A DNA stretch of 18,799 nt from Parachlorella kessleri (taxonomy: Eukaryota > Chlorophyta > Trebouxiophyceae > Chlorellales > Chlorellaceae): assembly GCA_001598975.1 (NCBI GenBank), contig BBXU01002079.1, positions 1 through 18,799 of the forward strand. Reading direction: 5' to 3'. Shown here in pieces: positions 9,408 through 18,799 of this stretch. A model generated the notes under the pieces. The model saw only the letters and a list, made by a program, of their open reading frames with translations. It had not been told where the DNA came from and did no database searches. A program made the position numbers and the translations under genes. Position 1 is the first letter of the stretch, and each line of letters starts with the position of its first letter.

Positions 9408-10048
9408 GCAAACCGGAAATTAGCTTATCTGCATAAGACCCCTCTGCCCCTACTCACAATACCTTGGCCCTAGCAGCACACCAGTTCACCCGTACCTCCT
9501 TTTTGTTCGCCTTCCCTGCCACCGTAAGCAAATACCTCAGTGGCGACTTCACCCACCCTTTTTGGAGGCCACTGTGCTAAACGCTGCACGACACAAGTGA
9601 GGCTGGCCCTGTGCTGGGGCTGCGGAGGGTGCCTCACCCTTCAGGACTGCTAAGGTAAGTGCCTACCTTGGTGCCCTCGTCATCAAGCCTGGTGGATGCT
9701 GCTTACAAAATAAACCTTCACTCCGTAAGTCCCCTGAACCGATCGACATCAGACGCCTGCCCAAGGATGCTCACGTAATAGTTAGTAGCAGTGTTCCCAG
9801 GGTCTACAGCCTTGGGACCTTGTTTCAGACGTCTGGCGAGCTTATCGTCTTGCCGTTAGTGCTACAGCTGCAGTGTTCGTTTGAAGTTGTCTTTTAGCCT
9901 CTCATCAGGCTATAGATATACAGATCCTGGTGACCCTGTTCTGAGGTGGCAAGGAGGGTATTACAACCCTCAAAGTTGACACTGGAAGCATAGGAGTCAA
10001 GCCTCCTCTACCAAAGGCACAACCGGCACAGGCAGTGCTCTCTACGTC
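9408..10048. other. Intergenic stretch and putative HDAC promoter/5' UTR
   Basis: No coding region is supported here. The minus-strand frame at 9905-10162 overlaps HDAC exon 1 and has no domain. An AT-rich TATAGATATA at 9911-9920, about 130 bp upstream of the HDAC start codon, could be a TATA-like element. No tRNA or repeat array is apparent. Confidence 0.4.
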
Positions 10049-13000
10049 ATGGCGGATCGTATACATAAGCAGAGAAACGTGGCCTATTACTACGATGAGG
10101 TAGGGTGGATTGGAGATATGGTGCAGCGCAGCCTCCCATGGTGCTTGCGGCTGACGGCCCAACAGCCCATCACTGCATCCCGAGTACTAAGAAAGATGTC
10201 CTGAACATCCCTGCCCTGCAGGAGGTCGTCAACTACAACTTTGGCGGAGGTATGTCGGATGTGGGGCCGCTGTGGCAGCGCGTTTGGATGGTTTGCCACA
10301 GGATGAGGCCACCCTTGCATCCCTGCAAAGTGTTGAAGGGCCCTTGCAAAGCCCTGCTCAACCCTTTGAACGAAGGCTCTCTGCGCACCACACCAACTGA
10401 TAGTCGCTGCTGGGCCACTGCAGGCAACCCCATGCGCCCCCACCGTGCCAGGCTTACCAAGCAGTTGATTGACGGGTATGGGCTGCACAACAAGATGCAG
10501 ATCAAACGTATGGTGCCCAAGGCCAAGGAAGACATCTTGCTCTTTCACGCTGACGGTGAGGTCGGGTGGGGAGTGGTACTGGCAAGCTGCAGCAGGGGGG
10601 CTTTTCCGGAGGATCGCACCCACAGGGAGGTTTGCTGTTCTCCTAGCGCTTGCAATGTGTGGCATGCTTTGGTGCCTTTTGCCAAGCTGCCCCTGGGATG
10701 TACGGACAAGGCGCATGGCTTGGCGCAGCCAGCACCCATATATTGCCTGTACATGGCCAAGCGCTCAGTGCTGCCGGCGTTCTGATCCTGCACAAGCTGC
10801 AAGAGGGGGCGAGGCAGCAGCAGGGGAAGTAGGGGCTGGCGGCCAACCTGCTGTGCCTGCTGAGCTCGCTGCCTTGTCCCCTGCTGCTGCTGCAGACTAT
10901 GTGGACTTCCTCATCAGCGTGACCCCCGAGAACCAGGAGGAGTTTGCCATGCAAATGCGGCGCTTCAACCTGGGGCCGGTGGGGGAGGCCGACTGCCCCG
11001 TATTTGACGGCATGTTTGAGTTTTTCCGGACCTACTGCGGCGGCAGCGTGGGGGGCGCGGGGATACTAAACAATGGCGATGCAGGTGGGTGCCAGGTGTG
11101 GGGTTGGGACGGGCCTGTGCGCTATGAGCGAAGCAGGTGGGGAGCACGGTAGGAAAATGTGGATGTGATGAGGGCAGTGGAACCTTCCCCATCTGCTGCA
11201 GCACCGGCGTGGGCAGGTTGGGTTTGCTGTGCTGTGGCAACAACGGATAGGAGGCAGCACGGTGGCAGGCTGGGGCAGAATGTAGGGGGATGTATGGGCA
11301 GGATGACACCCACTGTACCTGCGGCACTGCTTCATACTGGTTCTTGCAGTGGCGTAATTGAGCCGCCAACGGGATGTTATTTGTGATGCAGTTATGAGGT
11401 TGTGTAGAGGCTTGCTTTGCACCTTTGCTTTTGCATTTTCTTTGCTTTTGCATTTTCTTTGCTTTTGCATTTTCTTTGCTTTTGCATTTTTGCTGCTTTT
11501 CACATGCACACCTGTTCACAGAGTTGGGCCTCTCATCATGACTTGGCGCCTGTTGCAGACGTGGTGTTCAACTGGAGCGGGGGCATGCACCATGCCAAGA
11601 AGGGCGAGGCTTCGGGTTTCTGCTATATCAATGACATTGTGCTGGCCATCCTGGAGCTGCTCAAAGTGCACCAGAGGTTGGTTGGTCAGGCCATATACGG
11701 CCCAGCCCTGTGCAATATATATGTCTATCACATCTGCTGAAACATGGACTACAAGAGCTCCCTGCTTTTTCCGGCAGGCGTTGCTGAGCAAGCAAGCTGC
11801 TCAGTGATACGCGTGCCTCCAAGCTGCCATGGGGTGGGGGTGGGTGGAGAGGGGGGGTCCTGTGTGCTTCCTGCTGCTGCTTTATTCGCCATTCCTGGAG
11901 TTCGCTACTCCGCTGCAGGGTGCTGTATGTTGACATTGACATCCACCACGGGGACGGGGTGGAGGAGGCCTTTTACACAACCGACCGTGTCATGACGGTG
12001 TCCTTCCACAAGTACGGCGACTTCTTCCCGGGGACGGGCGCCGTGGGTGAGTCGACTGGCTGGAAAGAGGCCCACCAGGGCGCTGTGCAGAGGTTGTTGA
12101 GTGCAATGAAAGCGATAAGGATAGCCTCTCAATGACAATTTGAGACACAGTTGGGTTGTGGCTGCTCTGGTTGGGGCTGCGCTGACCCATGCTCCCGTTG
12201 TGTGGAACATGGCCCTGGAATGCCAGGTGCTGCTCGCTGTGTCCTGCAGGCGATGTTGGGCATGGCCAGGGCAAGCTGTATGCAGTGAATGTACCGCTGA
12301 TGGAGGGCATGGACGATGAGTCGTACAAGTACGTCTTCGAGCCTATCATGCAGAAGGTGAGCGGCATACAGTGTTAGGCGTGGAACGAGCCACGATAATG
12401 AGCCGTAAGTGAATCACTGATTTTGGGCAACAGTGCTGAATGCCCAAGTAGCAACTATCGGCATGGGGAAGGCACGAATGGCTGAAGATGCTGCATGGCA
12501 ATGCGTGCCTTGTATTGTTAGATTGACGTCCCTGGTGGCATGCAATGCTTGGAAGCTTGAGGAGGTATTCCCATGGCAAAGTCTGTGTTTGGAGGCTGGT
12601 CGGGCTGGTGGGGTTCCTCAGAAGCTGTGAGGTCGCTTGTTTGCAAGAGTGGCTTCAGAGTGCGGGGGCAGAAGGGCTCGTAGCCAGTATGCGTTCGAAG
12701 GCTTGGCATGAGGAGTAGGGCGTCCAGCCTAGCAAGGCCAGCTTGGCTGGGAGCAGAGCCAGGGCCTCTTGCTCATGCCCTTGGTGAGGAAGAGCCTGTC
12801 CCGACCCAGGTGCTGGCCTGGCTTGGCTTGGCTGGCTACACGTGGTGGAGATGTACCCAGCCTGGAGCCATCGTGCACTCCCAAGTCCAGAGTCTGCTCA
12901 GGCTCTGGTGCGAAAGCGCCTGTCTCGACCCAGGTGCTGGCCTTGGCTGGGTGCAGGTGATGGAGATGTACCAGCCGGGAGCCATCGTGGTGTGCGGCGG

Positions 13001-15365
13001 CGCGGACTCGCTGTCGGGCGACAAGCTGGGCTGCTTCAACCTCTCGCTGCAGGCAAGCGCAGGCGACTGGGCGGGCCGGGGGGTGCCTGGCCAGCGAGTT
13101 CTTTTCCATGGGGCTTGCAGTGTGCTCGCTGTGGTATTTCATGTGTACAGTAGAGTAGCAGGTGCAATATGGCCGGACTGACTGGGGCTAGCAGCCATAA
13201 ACCGTAGTCGGAGCGGGCTGCCAAGCACTTCTGGCGTGGATGTTAGGATTACAGCAGGGGTGCACTTCCGCCGGGCGTTGGCCGGGCACTAGCCGCTGCC
13301 TGGATTTACTGGCTAGGTTGCGTGTGGTACCTTGCCGTCCGTCAAAACGCTCAGTGCACTTCTGGCCTGACTCCTGTAGGGGCATAGCAACTGCGTGGAG
13401 TTCCTGGCGAAGTTTGGGGTGCCCATGCTGATTGTGGGCGGTGGCGGCTACACCATGCGCAATGTGGCCCGCTGCTGGTGCTACGAAACAGGGCGGCTGC
13501 TGGGGCTGGACCTACCCGACGAGTGAGTCAGGGGTCAAACCAGATGGGGGTCAGTCATTATGCAACAGTTTGCGGTTCACTGGTGGCTCCTGGGTCGATT
13601 TGCAAATTGTGCTGCGCCTTGTACGGATTGCTGCCTCGGAGTCACTCTGGCGCCATGTGCAATAGCAGCAAGGGGCTGACATGTCCGGCTGTTTGGTTCA
13701 CATACTCAACAGGAAGGAGACAGTGCGATAGCGCCATGCTCTCACCCACTGTTGCGGCCACACACACAGGCACGTAGATGGGCACAGTAACCAGATGCAC
13801 AATGCGCTGTCGGGGCCCTGCAGAATTCCTGAGGTGGCCTACCGGGACTATGACTACTACATGGACACCCACCGGCTGCGCATCGCCACCAGCAACATGA
13901 AGAACGCCAACACACGGGAGCGGCTGGACGAGATCCGCACCCAGGTCCTGCGGAATCTGGCGGAGCTGCCGGCCGCACCATCCGCGCAGATGCAGGTCGC
14001 GCCGCCCAAGACCGAGATGGTGAGGCAGCGCTGGGGGCCAGGTCGACTCTAGGGGGGTTTTGCAGATACTGTGAAGAGATTTGTTGTGGTTGTTTGAGAA
14101 GGAGCTCAACTCCCTTGGGAGGCGGCAGGCTTCGAGGAGGAGATGCCACAGTTTTGTTTGGGCCTGCTGGCTACTGCGTGTCAGGTGCTTGAAGTGGTGT
14201 TTGTTTTGTTCTGGCGTGCTGGCTGCTCATTGCAGAACGCTCCTGTTCTATGCTTCTTTGACCCTTGGCTTGTATGCAAGGGGTGCTTGCGGTAGCCTTA
14301 GCCTGCTGAAGGGTGAGTCTGGGGATTGTCACTGTCCTCCCTCCTGGTGTCCCTGCCTGCAGCCCGAGGAGGATGGAGAGCCTGATATGGATGTGCGGGG
14401 CGGGGGCCAGGCGGCAGATGACAAGCGGGTGGTCAAGGACGAGGACTATGCGTCAGGTAAGGGCTGACCTTAGGGGGTGCCATTACAGCTAGGGGAATGG
14501 AGGTTGCTAGGCTGCTAGTGTACCTAATGTTCTTACGTGGATTCAGGAGTGAGGCTGTTAGGCTGGTTGGGACAGTCACGGCGGTGTCTTCTTTGGTCAT
14601 TTCCTTTGCTCGCTTGTCCCCTTGGCACCTCTCCCTCCTGATGGTGCTTGAGGATGCGCTCCCTTCAACAGCCAGAAGCCGCCGCTGCGCTGCCACCACC
14701 CTCCAGATGAAGAAGACGTTAAGCCGCAGCGGGATGAGCAGTCCTACCAGCAGGAGCCCGCCGTGCCTCGGCAGCATGACCTGCAGCAGCACGCACAGCA
14801 GGGGCAGCAGCGGCAGCGAGAGGCCACCCCGGCAGCACCCGCGGTCGCGGAGGAGCTCCCTGCCCTCAAGCAGGAGCCGGTCGCCACAGCTGCCACACAG
14901 GCTGCTGCGGACGCGTTAGGGGCGGTGCCTGCCACAGTGGCTGTGATGCCTGCCGTGACCACCGGGGTTGCGGAGGGGGATGAGAGCTACCTAGCCAGCC
15001 TGGGGCACCCAGCACCACAGCAACAGGTGTGCATCGGGAGAGGCCAGCATGTCATTGGGCAACATTGGAACACAGGCGCATGTACCAGAACCAAGTAGCG
15101 AATGGCTGTGCTGGCCTTGCATGGGCTTGCAGCCTCCAATGGTGGGCAATTTGTGGTGCAATTCGTTCTGGTTCGGGCAACATTAGCACGTGAGATTTGG
15201 CGGGACATGGTGGCTGGTTCAACACAAATATTGACAAGTTGTTTTGATGTATTTGTGGTGCAGGGGAGTGGGGCCCTTGGGGCTGAGGCAGCTCCATCAG
15301 CAGCAGCCCCAGTCACTAGAGAGCACACCCCGCAGCCCATGGATGAGGATGCGGGCCAGCAGTGA
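10049..15365 (+). CDS. Class I histone deacetylase, RPD3/HDAC1 type (13 exons)
   Basis: Join of 10049-10099, 10222-10249, 10424-10555, 10896-11084, 11559-11676, 11919-12046, 12250-12356, 12957-13052, 13380-13522, 13824-14019, 14363-14451, 14672-15026 and 15264-15365, about 577 residues. It removes acetyl groups from histone lysines in nuclear corepressor complexes. The N-terminus reads RNVAYYYDE, then NPMRPHR after the microexon. The catalytic core is complete in HDAC1 terms: GGMHHAKK (H144, H145), [11 protein letters not shown] with zinc ligands D180 and H182, [10 protein letters not shown] (zinc ligand D268), and [14 protein letters not shown] (Y307). Spacing matches HDAC1 with a constant +4 offset. 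[11 protein letters not shown] and [13 protein letters not shown] are near-invariant family motifs. The tail beyond about residue 397 is acidic and Q/P/A-rich, with LKQEP (a sumoylation-like site) and [11 protein letters not shown] at the end. The exon 8 donor is probably GC (CAG|GCAAGC). The exon 11 donor is ambiguous: 14451 keeps the tail frame, whereas the stronger GTAAGG after 14456 does not. No TGTAA signal was found downstream before the convergent gene. Confidence 0.95.
10222..10249 (+). other. 28-nt microexon (exon 2) of the HDAC gene
   Basis: Between CTGCAG and GGTATG lies GAG GTC GTC AAC TAC AAC TTT GGC GGA G, which supplies EVVNYNFGG, the counterpart of the family's DVGNYYYGQG between YYYDE and HPMKPHR. 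Without it the two conserved flanks cannot be joined in the right spacing. Automated prediction could easily lose it. Confidence 0.88.
11424..11491. repeat. 17-bp tandem repeat, four copies, in HDAC intron 4
   Basis: The unit TTTGCTTTTGCATTTTC occurs at 11424, 11441, 11458 and 11475 without gaps, and only the last base of the fourth copy differs. It lies in intron 4, 68-135 bp before the exon 5 acceptor, so it adds a long pyrimidine-rich stretch. The minus-strand frames through it, with a repeated K/A/Q pattern, are an artefact of the repeat. Confidence 0.92.
12759..12990 (+). repeat. Imperfect tandem duplication carrying a decayed copy of the start of HDAC exon 8
   Basis: Two head-to-tail units of roughly 110-125 bp (about 12759-12875 and 12883-12990) match in order. 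Both have TGCTCA, then GCCTGTC(C/T)CGACCCAGGTGCTGGCC, then a TTGGCTGG stretch, then GTG(G/A)TGGAGATGTACC, then AGCC(T/G)GGAGCCATCGTG. The second unit ends inside true exon 8. The first unit holds the matching exon start at 12842-12875 but has an extra C after GATGTACC, which breaks the frame. Its acceptor has also changed: the GTGCAG before exon 8 is replaced by GGCTACAC. It therefore looks like a dead pseudo-exon inside intron 7. Confidence 0.85.
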
Positions 15366-15890
15366 CCTTGTTAGTAGCGGTGGCAGGCAGTTGTTCGCAA
15401 TAAGGTTGGGCGCTTGTATCGGTTCTGGATAATAGAGGCCGTGGTGCTGAAGCACTTCTTTTCCCGAAATGTAGTCTGTGTACCCAGGCAGTCTCTTTCT
15501 ACTTACGCCAGTCAGGTTTTGTACCCTGTGGGTTTCAAATCAATTCTCAAGGTACACCGCTTTGTGTGCAGAGTGGGCATAGCCTGATTAATATTAGTAG
15601 TCTGCTCTGTGGAAGACGGGGGTCATATCGCCTGTACCATGTTGAGCACAATGCATATTACAAGTGAACCAGGCTGCTACCACTGCATGCAATGTTATGT
15701 GCAGCCGATTAGGTGTTACATCACGACGGTGACGCACTTGCAGCAGGACGAGAGCTCGTTACTTGAACTAGTACTTGGAAGGAGACTTCCGGCAAGTGAC
15801 TTGACAGGCCTGAAAAGCTAAGGAAGCATCACGGATGCTGCACAGGATTTCCATGTGATCTGCCAGCTCGACTAGCTAGCCCCAAGATGG
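15366..15890. other. Intergenic 3' region between two convergent genes
   Basis: This holds the 3' UTRs of the HDAC gene (plus) and the LRR gene (minus). Two TTACA motifs, at 15658-15662 and 15716-15720, read TGTAA on the minus strand and can serve the LRR gene. The plus-strand frame at 15609-15821 has no recognisable domain and is not called as a gene. Confidence 0.55.
15716..15720 (-). terminator. TGTAA poly(A) signal of the LRR gene
   Basis: TTACA on the plus strand is TGTAA on the minus strand, about 170 nt past the LRR stop codon. A second copy lies at 15658-15662. Either fits the algal poly(A) signal. Confidence 0.55.
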
Positions 15891-18251
15891 CTAAGGTTGG
15901 TCCACCCAGCCTTGTGCAATCTCCTCAGGGCAGGGCAGCCCCAGGCCAGTGCCATGGTAGTCGAAGCCGTGAGCAAAGCGGACACCCACGGGCACCTGCA
16001 GCACCAAGGGCCGCAACCTCAGCAAGAGGGCACAAATAATGATGTTGTGCAGAAGCTCACATGTCTTCCTTGGTGTACTTCAAAGCGAGCCCAGCCCAAG
16101 CGGGTGGTGAATCCTGCAGTGTTCAGACTGGGGCGATATGCAAGGCGAGGCAGGGGGACAGATGCCGAGGATGGGGTGGCAGCGTCAACGGTGCCAGCTC
16201 ACTGGTCCTAGGCTTACCATGCCGCACAGTTTAGTGTTGGCAGTGCCTGCATTGATGAGGTGGTGGTTGGCAAGCATGTGTAAGTTCCCTGCAGGCACAA
16301 ACAGGCAGCCAGCCTTCACAATCTATCACCATCTCAGTATGATGTGAGCAGCTGAGAGAGCATAAACCGAGGGCTGACCTGACTGCTTTGTCGGCCTCCT
16401 GCCAGAGCCAATCAAGGCATCCCTGCTGCACATGGAGCCCTTTCATAGCAGAATCATCCCAGAGCAATGAAACTGAGGTGTAGCATACGACCACCACCGC
16501 CAACGCCTACCCTCAACGTCCTGATTGCCATCGAAGGTCAGCTGGACAATGAGGTCGCTCTGCTTGGCAAACTCTGAAGGGACCGTCCCATGCAGCTTGT
16601 TGTCGGCAAAGCGCAACCACTTGAGCTCTGCAGAGCAGGGTGTTACTCGTATTGCGGGTCATTTCAATCGCCCTGGCGTGGGTGTATGTCTGCATTGCGC
16701 AACTAATCAATGCCTTTTTGACTTCCTCCAACAACAGTTCACACCCAGCCTTGGGCCCATGGCAGATGCATGCAGTCTTGCTCTTCTGCACCTCACCTGT
16801 CATATTGGACAGCTCAGCTGGGATGGTGCCGGTCAGCAGGTTGTGCTCCAGCTTCAGCTCATCCAAATTGGTTAGGGTCCCCAGCTCAAGTGGGATGCTG
16901 CCCGTGATCTGCAACTTGTCAGGCATTACACCCAGTCCCCGACTGCCACTCGAGGCACTGGAGCGCCAATAAGAGCATTGCTACAGCACGCCCCGTGCAG
17001 GGGCAGTTAGCGCAGCCAGGCGAGGCCTGTGTCACTTAGAACAGCATGTGCCAGACCTGATTGTAGGAGAGGTCGATCTCATCAATTTGAGGGAAGCAGG
17101 TGACCAGCTCCAGGGGAATGGGCCCAGAGAGGTCGCCGCCATCCACATCAAACTCCTGCACCCAAGCACAGGATGAGCCCCTGGGGTCAAGTCAAACCAG
17201 GCCCCTTGACAATCCTACATGCCTTGCCTTGTGCGGGAGCGGACAGGTGCACACTGAAGCAGCCAGCCTCCCGTAGCGCAAGCAGCAGCGTCAGCAGGCG
17301 CTTGTGTGCACCTTGAGGTGCTTCAGACCACATAGGTCCTTGGCCGGAACTGGACCCTCAATATGCAAATCCGTACTGCAGTAATGGGAACAGGCAAGCA
17401 CCAATTAGGTCTCCATGAAAGCGCAGCAAACATAAAGTGCGCTCGGAGAGCTCTCGCCAGCACACAGCACAACGCAACACAGGCGCAATGATGCATCCAC
17501 ATGGATGCAGCCAGTTTGTTTCCTCACATGTGGATGTTTGAGACAAAGCCGTTGCCACCGAGGATGTCATGCGCCTCCGTAGAATCGCCACGGCACCCTA
17601 CGCCACATCAACTCTGATATATTTTGCTGTTTTACCAAGTGCTGTTCCTCAGGCACCACATGCATAGTTGCATATCCCCTGCTCGCTGCCTGAGACTCTG
17701 CACCCAATGCTGCTCTTACGTTGGCACATGTTGGCACTGTCGGTGACACTGTCACCAGTAGCAGCTGTGCGAGCTTACCGACATGGTCAAAGTTGCCCCA
17801 CCAGGTCATATTTCCGCATGGGTCGCAGCTACCGTCGGGGTTGGTGGTATTTGATGGGCACTTCCAGGTCTGCAATCGGCAGTAACGTTGTGGCAAGCAC
17901 TAACAGAGGTTGAATGGAGCGGTTCATGGGAGCTGTCCAATGCAGCATAGCCACACCCTTCCTTCCATGAGCTGCTCGGCCGAGGCAGGTGTGGCTTGCA
18001 GCCCACGGGCAGGCACAGGCCTCCAAACCACTCAGCTGGCTGTGACATGCTGCAGCTTTTTGAGCAGGGCAGCGGCCCACCTCCAGTGCATAAGCCCAGT
18101 TTGGCCCTCGCTGAAGTACCGCCTGCTTGAAGTCCAACAGCAGCTGGGTCTGGTTGGCATACGTAAAAGCTATTGCTTGCTTTACGCCAGCCAACAGGCA
18201 GGCCAGGGCCAAAAACGCTGCGGCCGCCCGTGGTCTTTGGTTGACAAGCAT
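15891..18251 (-). CDS. Secreted leucine-rich-repeat protein (nine exons)
   Basis: Join of 18081-18251, 17779-17869, 17528-17597, 17312-17375, 17057-17155, 16797-16908, 16511-16627, 16218-16288 and 15891-15995, minus, 299 residues. All introns are GT-AG with consistent phases. Residues 1-29 form a signal peptide: RPRAAA, then the hydrophobic FLALACLLAGV, with cleavage plausible near AIA-FT. An N-cap follows, with LLLDFKQAVLQRGP and a Cys-rich WKCPSNTT / CDPCGNMTWWGNF block like the LRRNT of plant LRR proteins. Plant-type repeats of LxxLxxLxLxxNxLxGxIPxE then run from about 110 to 240: LHIEGPVP, FDVDGGDLSGPIPLEL, IDLSYNQITGSIPLELGTL, LKLEHNLLTGTIPAELSNM and LRFADNKLHGTVPSEF. The end, NTKLCGMVPVGVRF to GTGLGLPCPEE, looks like a C-cap. 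There is no transmembrane segment and no kinase domain, so it is extracellular or cell-wall associated. Its ligand and role are unknown. Confidence 0.88.
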
Positions 18252-18799
18252 GGCTGCGGGCGGCTTGTCTGCTGCAAAGGCTAGAATGTGCTGAAGGACG
18301 GCTTTGCTCTGCTTGACAGTCTGTTAAAAGTCTGGCTGGCCTTGCGTAAGGGTGAATCATGCCAGTATTGGAAGGATAGCTCCCATGACTGGTTCGTGTG
18401 CACGGCCTCAATTAACCGCGGGCACTTCAGGTGACAAAATTTCATGTCGGGTCACACCAAGCTTGCCCAGGAATGCGATGCGTCCGTCGGATGGTTCAAG
18501 AATGGAATGGCGGCGCGGCGGCTGGAAGCAGTCGTGGCAGCCACTACAACAAGCCGGCTATCGCACAGCAGGTTGAAGGAAACTGACGGATACAGTAATA
18601 AACCGCTTCTTTGTAGCGTTCGTCCGAGGTCAGCTGTGCAGTTGCACGATTGCGTGATTGGAGTGAGGGTCGCAGCTCCTGAGTTCCTCAAAGCAACTCA
18701 AGCGAGAGGGATATTTGTTCAGATATATGTTGCCCTGCTCGCGAAGGCAAGGGAGTTGAGGTGGTGTGTCTGTGTGGGTGGGAATCCCGGAAGGCGGAA
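18252..18799. other. Upstream region of the LRR gene, no gene recognised
   Basis: This should contain the LRR gene promoter and 5' UTR. Frames at 18352-18576 (plus) and 18452-18691 (minus) overlap on opposite strands, have no domain and no supporting splice sites. I see no RNA gene or repeat. Confidence 0.45.

Noticed and set aside
9652..9669. Short inverted repeat AAGGTA / TACCTT
   Set aside because: A six-base stem in a noncoding stretch is expected by chance, with no sign of an RNA gene or terminator.
10965..11519. Minus-strand frames with a repeated lysine/glutamine pattern
   Set aside because: They are produced by translating the 17-bp tandem repeat and antisense HDAC exon 4.
14497..14919. 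R/S-rich plus-strand frame as the HDAC C-terminus
   Set aside because: It follows from the stronger donor but ends early and lacks the acidic tail usual for class I HDACs. It is kept only as a possible alternative isoform.
16072..16106. Extra LRR exon on the minus strand between exons 8 and 9
   Set aside because: It has usable splice sites but forces exon 9 out of the frame that encodes the Cys-containing C-cap. Direct joining of 16218 to 15995 is in phase.
15897..16211. Plus-strand frame of 104 codons
   Set aside because: It overlaps the last exons and an intron of the minus-strand LRR gene, whose phases and motifs are convincing.
1..18799. CRISPR arrays, tRNA or rRNA genes, bacterial operons
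   Set aside because: None seen. The intron-rich structure shows nuclear eukaryotic DNA, and the only tandem arrays are the intronic minisatellite, the exon 8 duplication and triplet runs.

Overview
The window is nuclear DNA from a green alga, most likely a chlorophycean (Chlamydomonadales-type). The genes are dense with short GT-AG introns ending in CTGCAG. CAG/GCT runs encode poly-Q and poly-A, UGUAA-type poly(A) signals follow two genes, and two genes encode plastid-type proteins. GC content looks moderate, lower than I would expect for Chlamydomonas reinhardtii. A Haematococcus-like relative is a guess, not a determination. All exon models were built by eye from splice sites, reading phase and remembered family consensus sequences.

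Layout: (1) Positions 1-3346, minus strand: a 5'-truncated LINE-type retrotransposon. It has an AP-endonuclease, a reverse transcriptase open for about 820 codons to the window edge, and a C-terminal PHD-type zinc finger cut by the window start. The only break inside the recognisable coding part is a one-base frame change at an 11-base homopolymer. (2) Positions 4103-7571, minus: a six-exon gene for a probable plastid membrane protein that I match to DUF3685. (3) Positions 7773-9259, plus: a five-exon D27-like beta-carotene isomerase (DUF4033), divergent from (2) with only 201 bp between start codons. (4) Positions 10049-15365, plus: a 13-exon class I (RPD3/HDAC1-type) histone deacetylase with a complete catalytic set and an alga-specific acidic, Q/P-rich tail. 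(5) Positions 15891-18251, minus: a nine-exon gene for a small secreted leucine-rich-repeat protein, convergent with (4).

The genes do not form a pathway. The D27-like and DUF3685 genes share a promoter interval and both look plastid-targeted, so co-expression is plausible. The histone deacetylase is the richest locus. It has a 28-nt microexon, a stop-free intron whose length is a multiple of three, a probable GC-AG intron, a decayed tandem copy of the start of exon 8 inside intron 7, and overlapping donor sites that would select between two different C-terminal tails. The observation I rate highest is the PHD finger at the end of the LINE polyprotein, where many LINEs carry a CCHC knuckle. 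The long reverse-transcriptase frame runs off the window edge and is the largest coding frame here.
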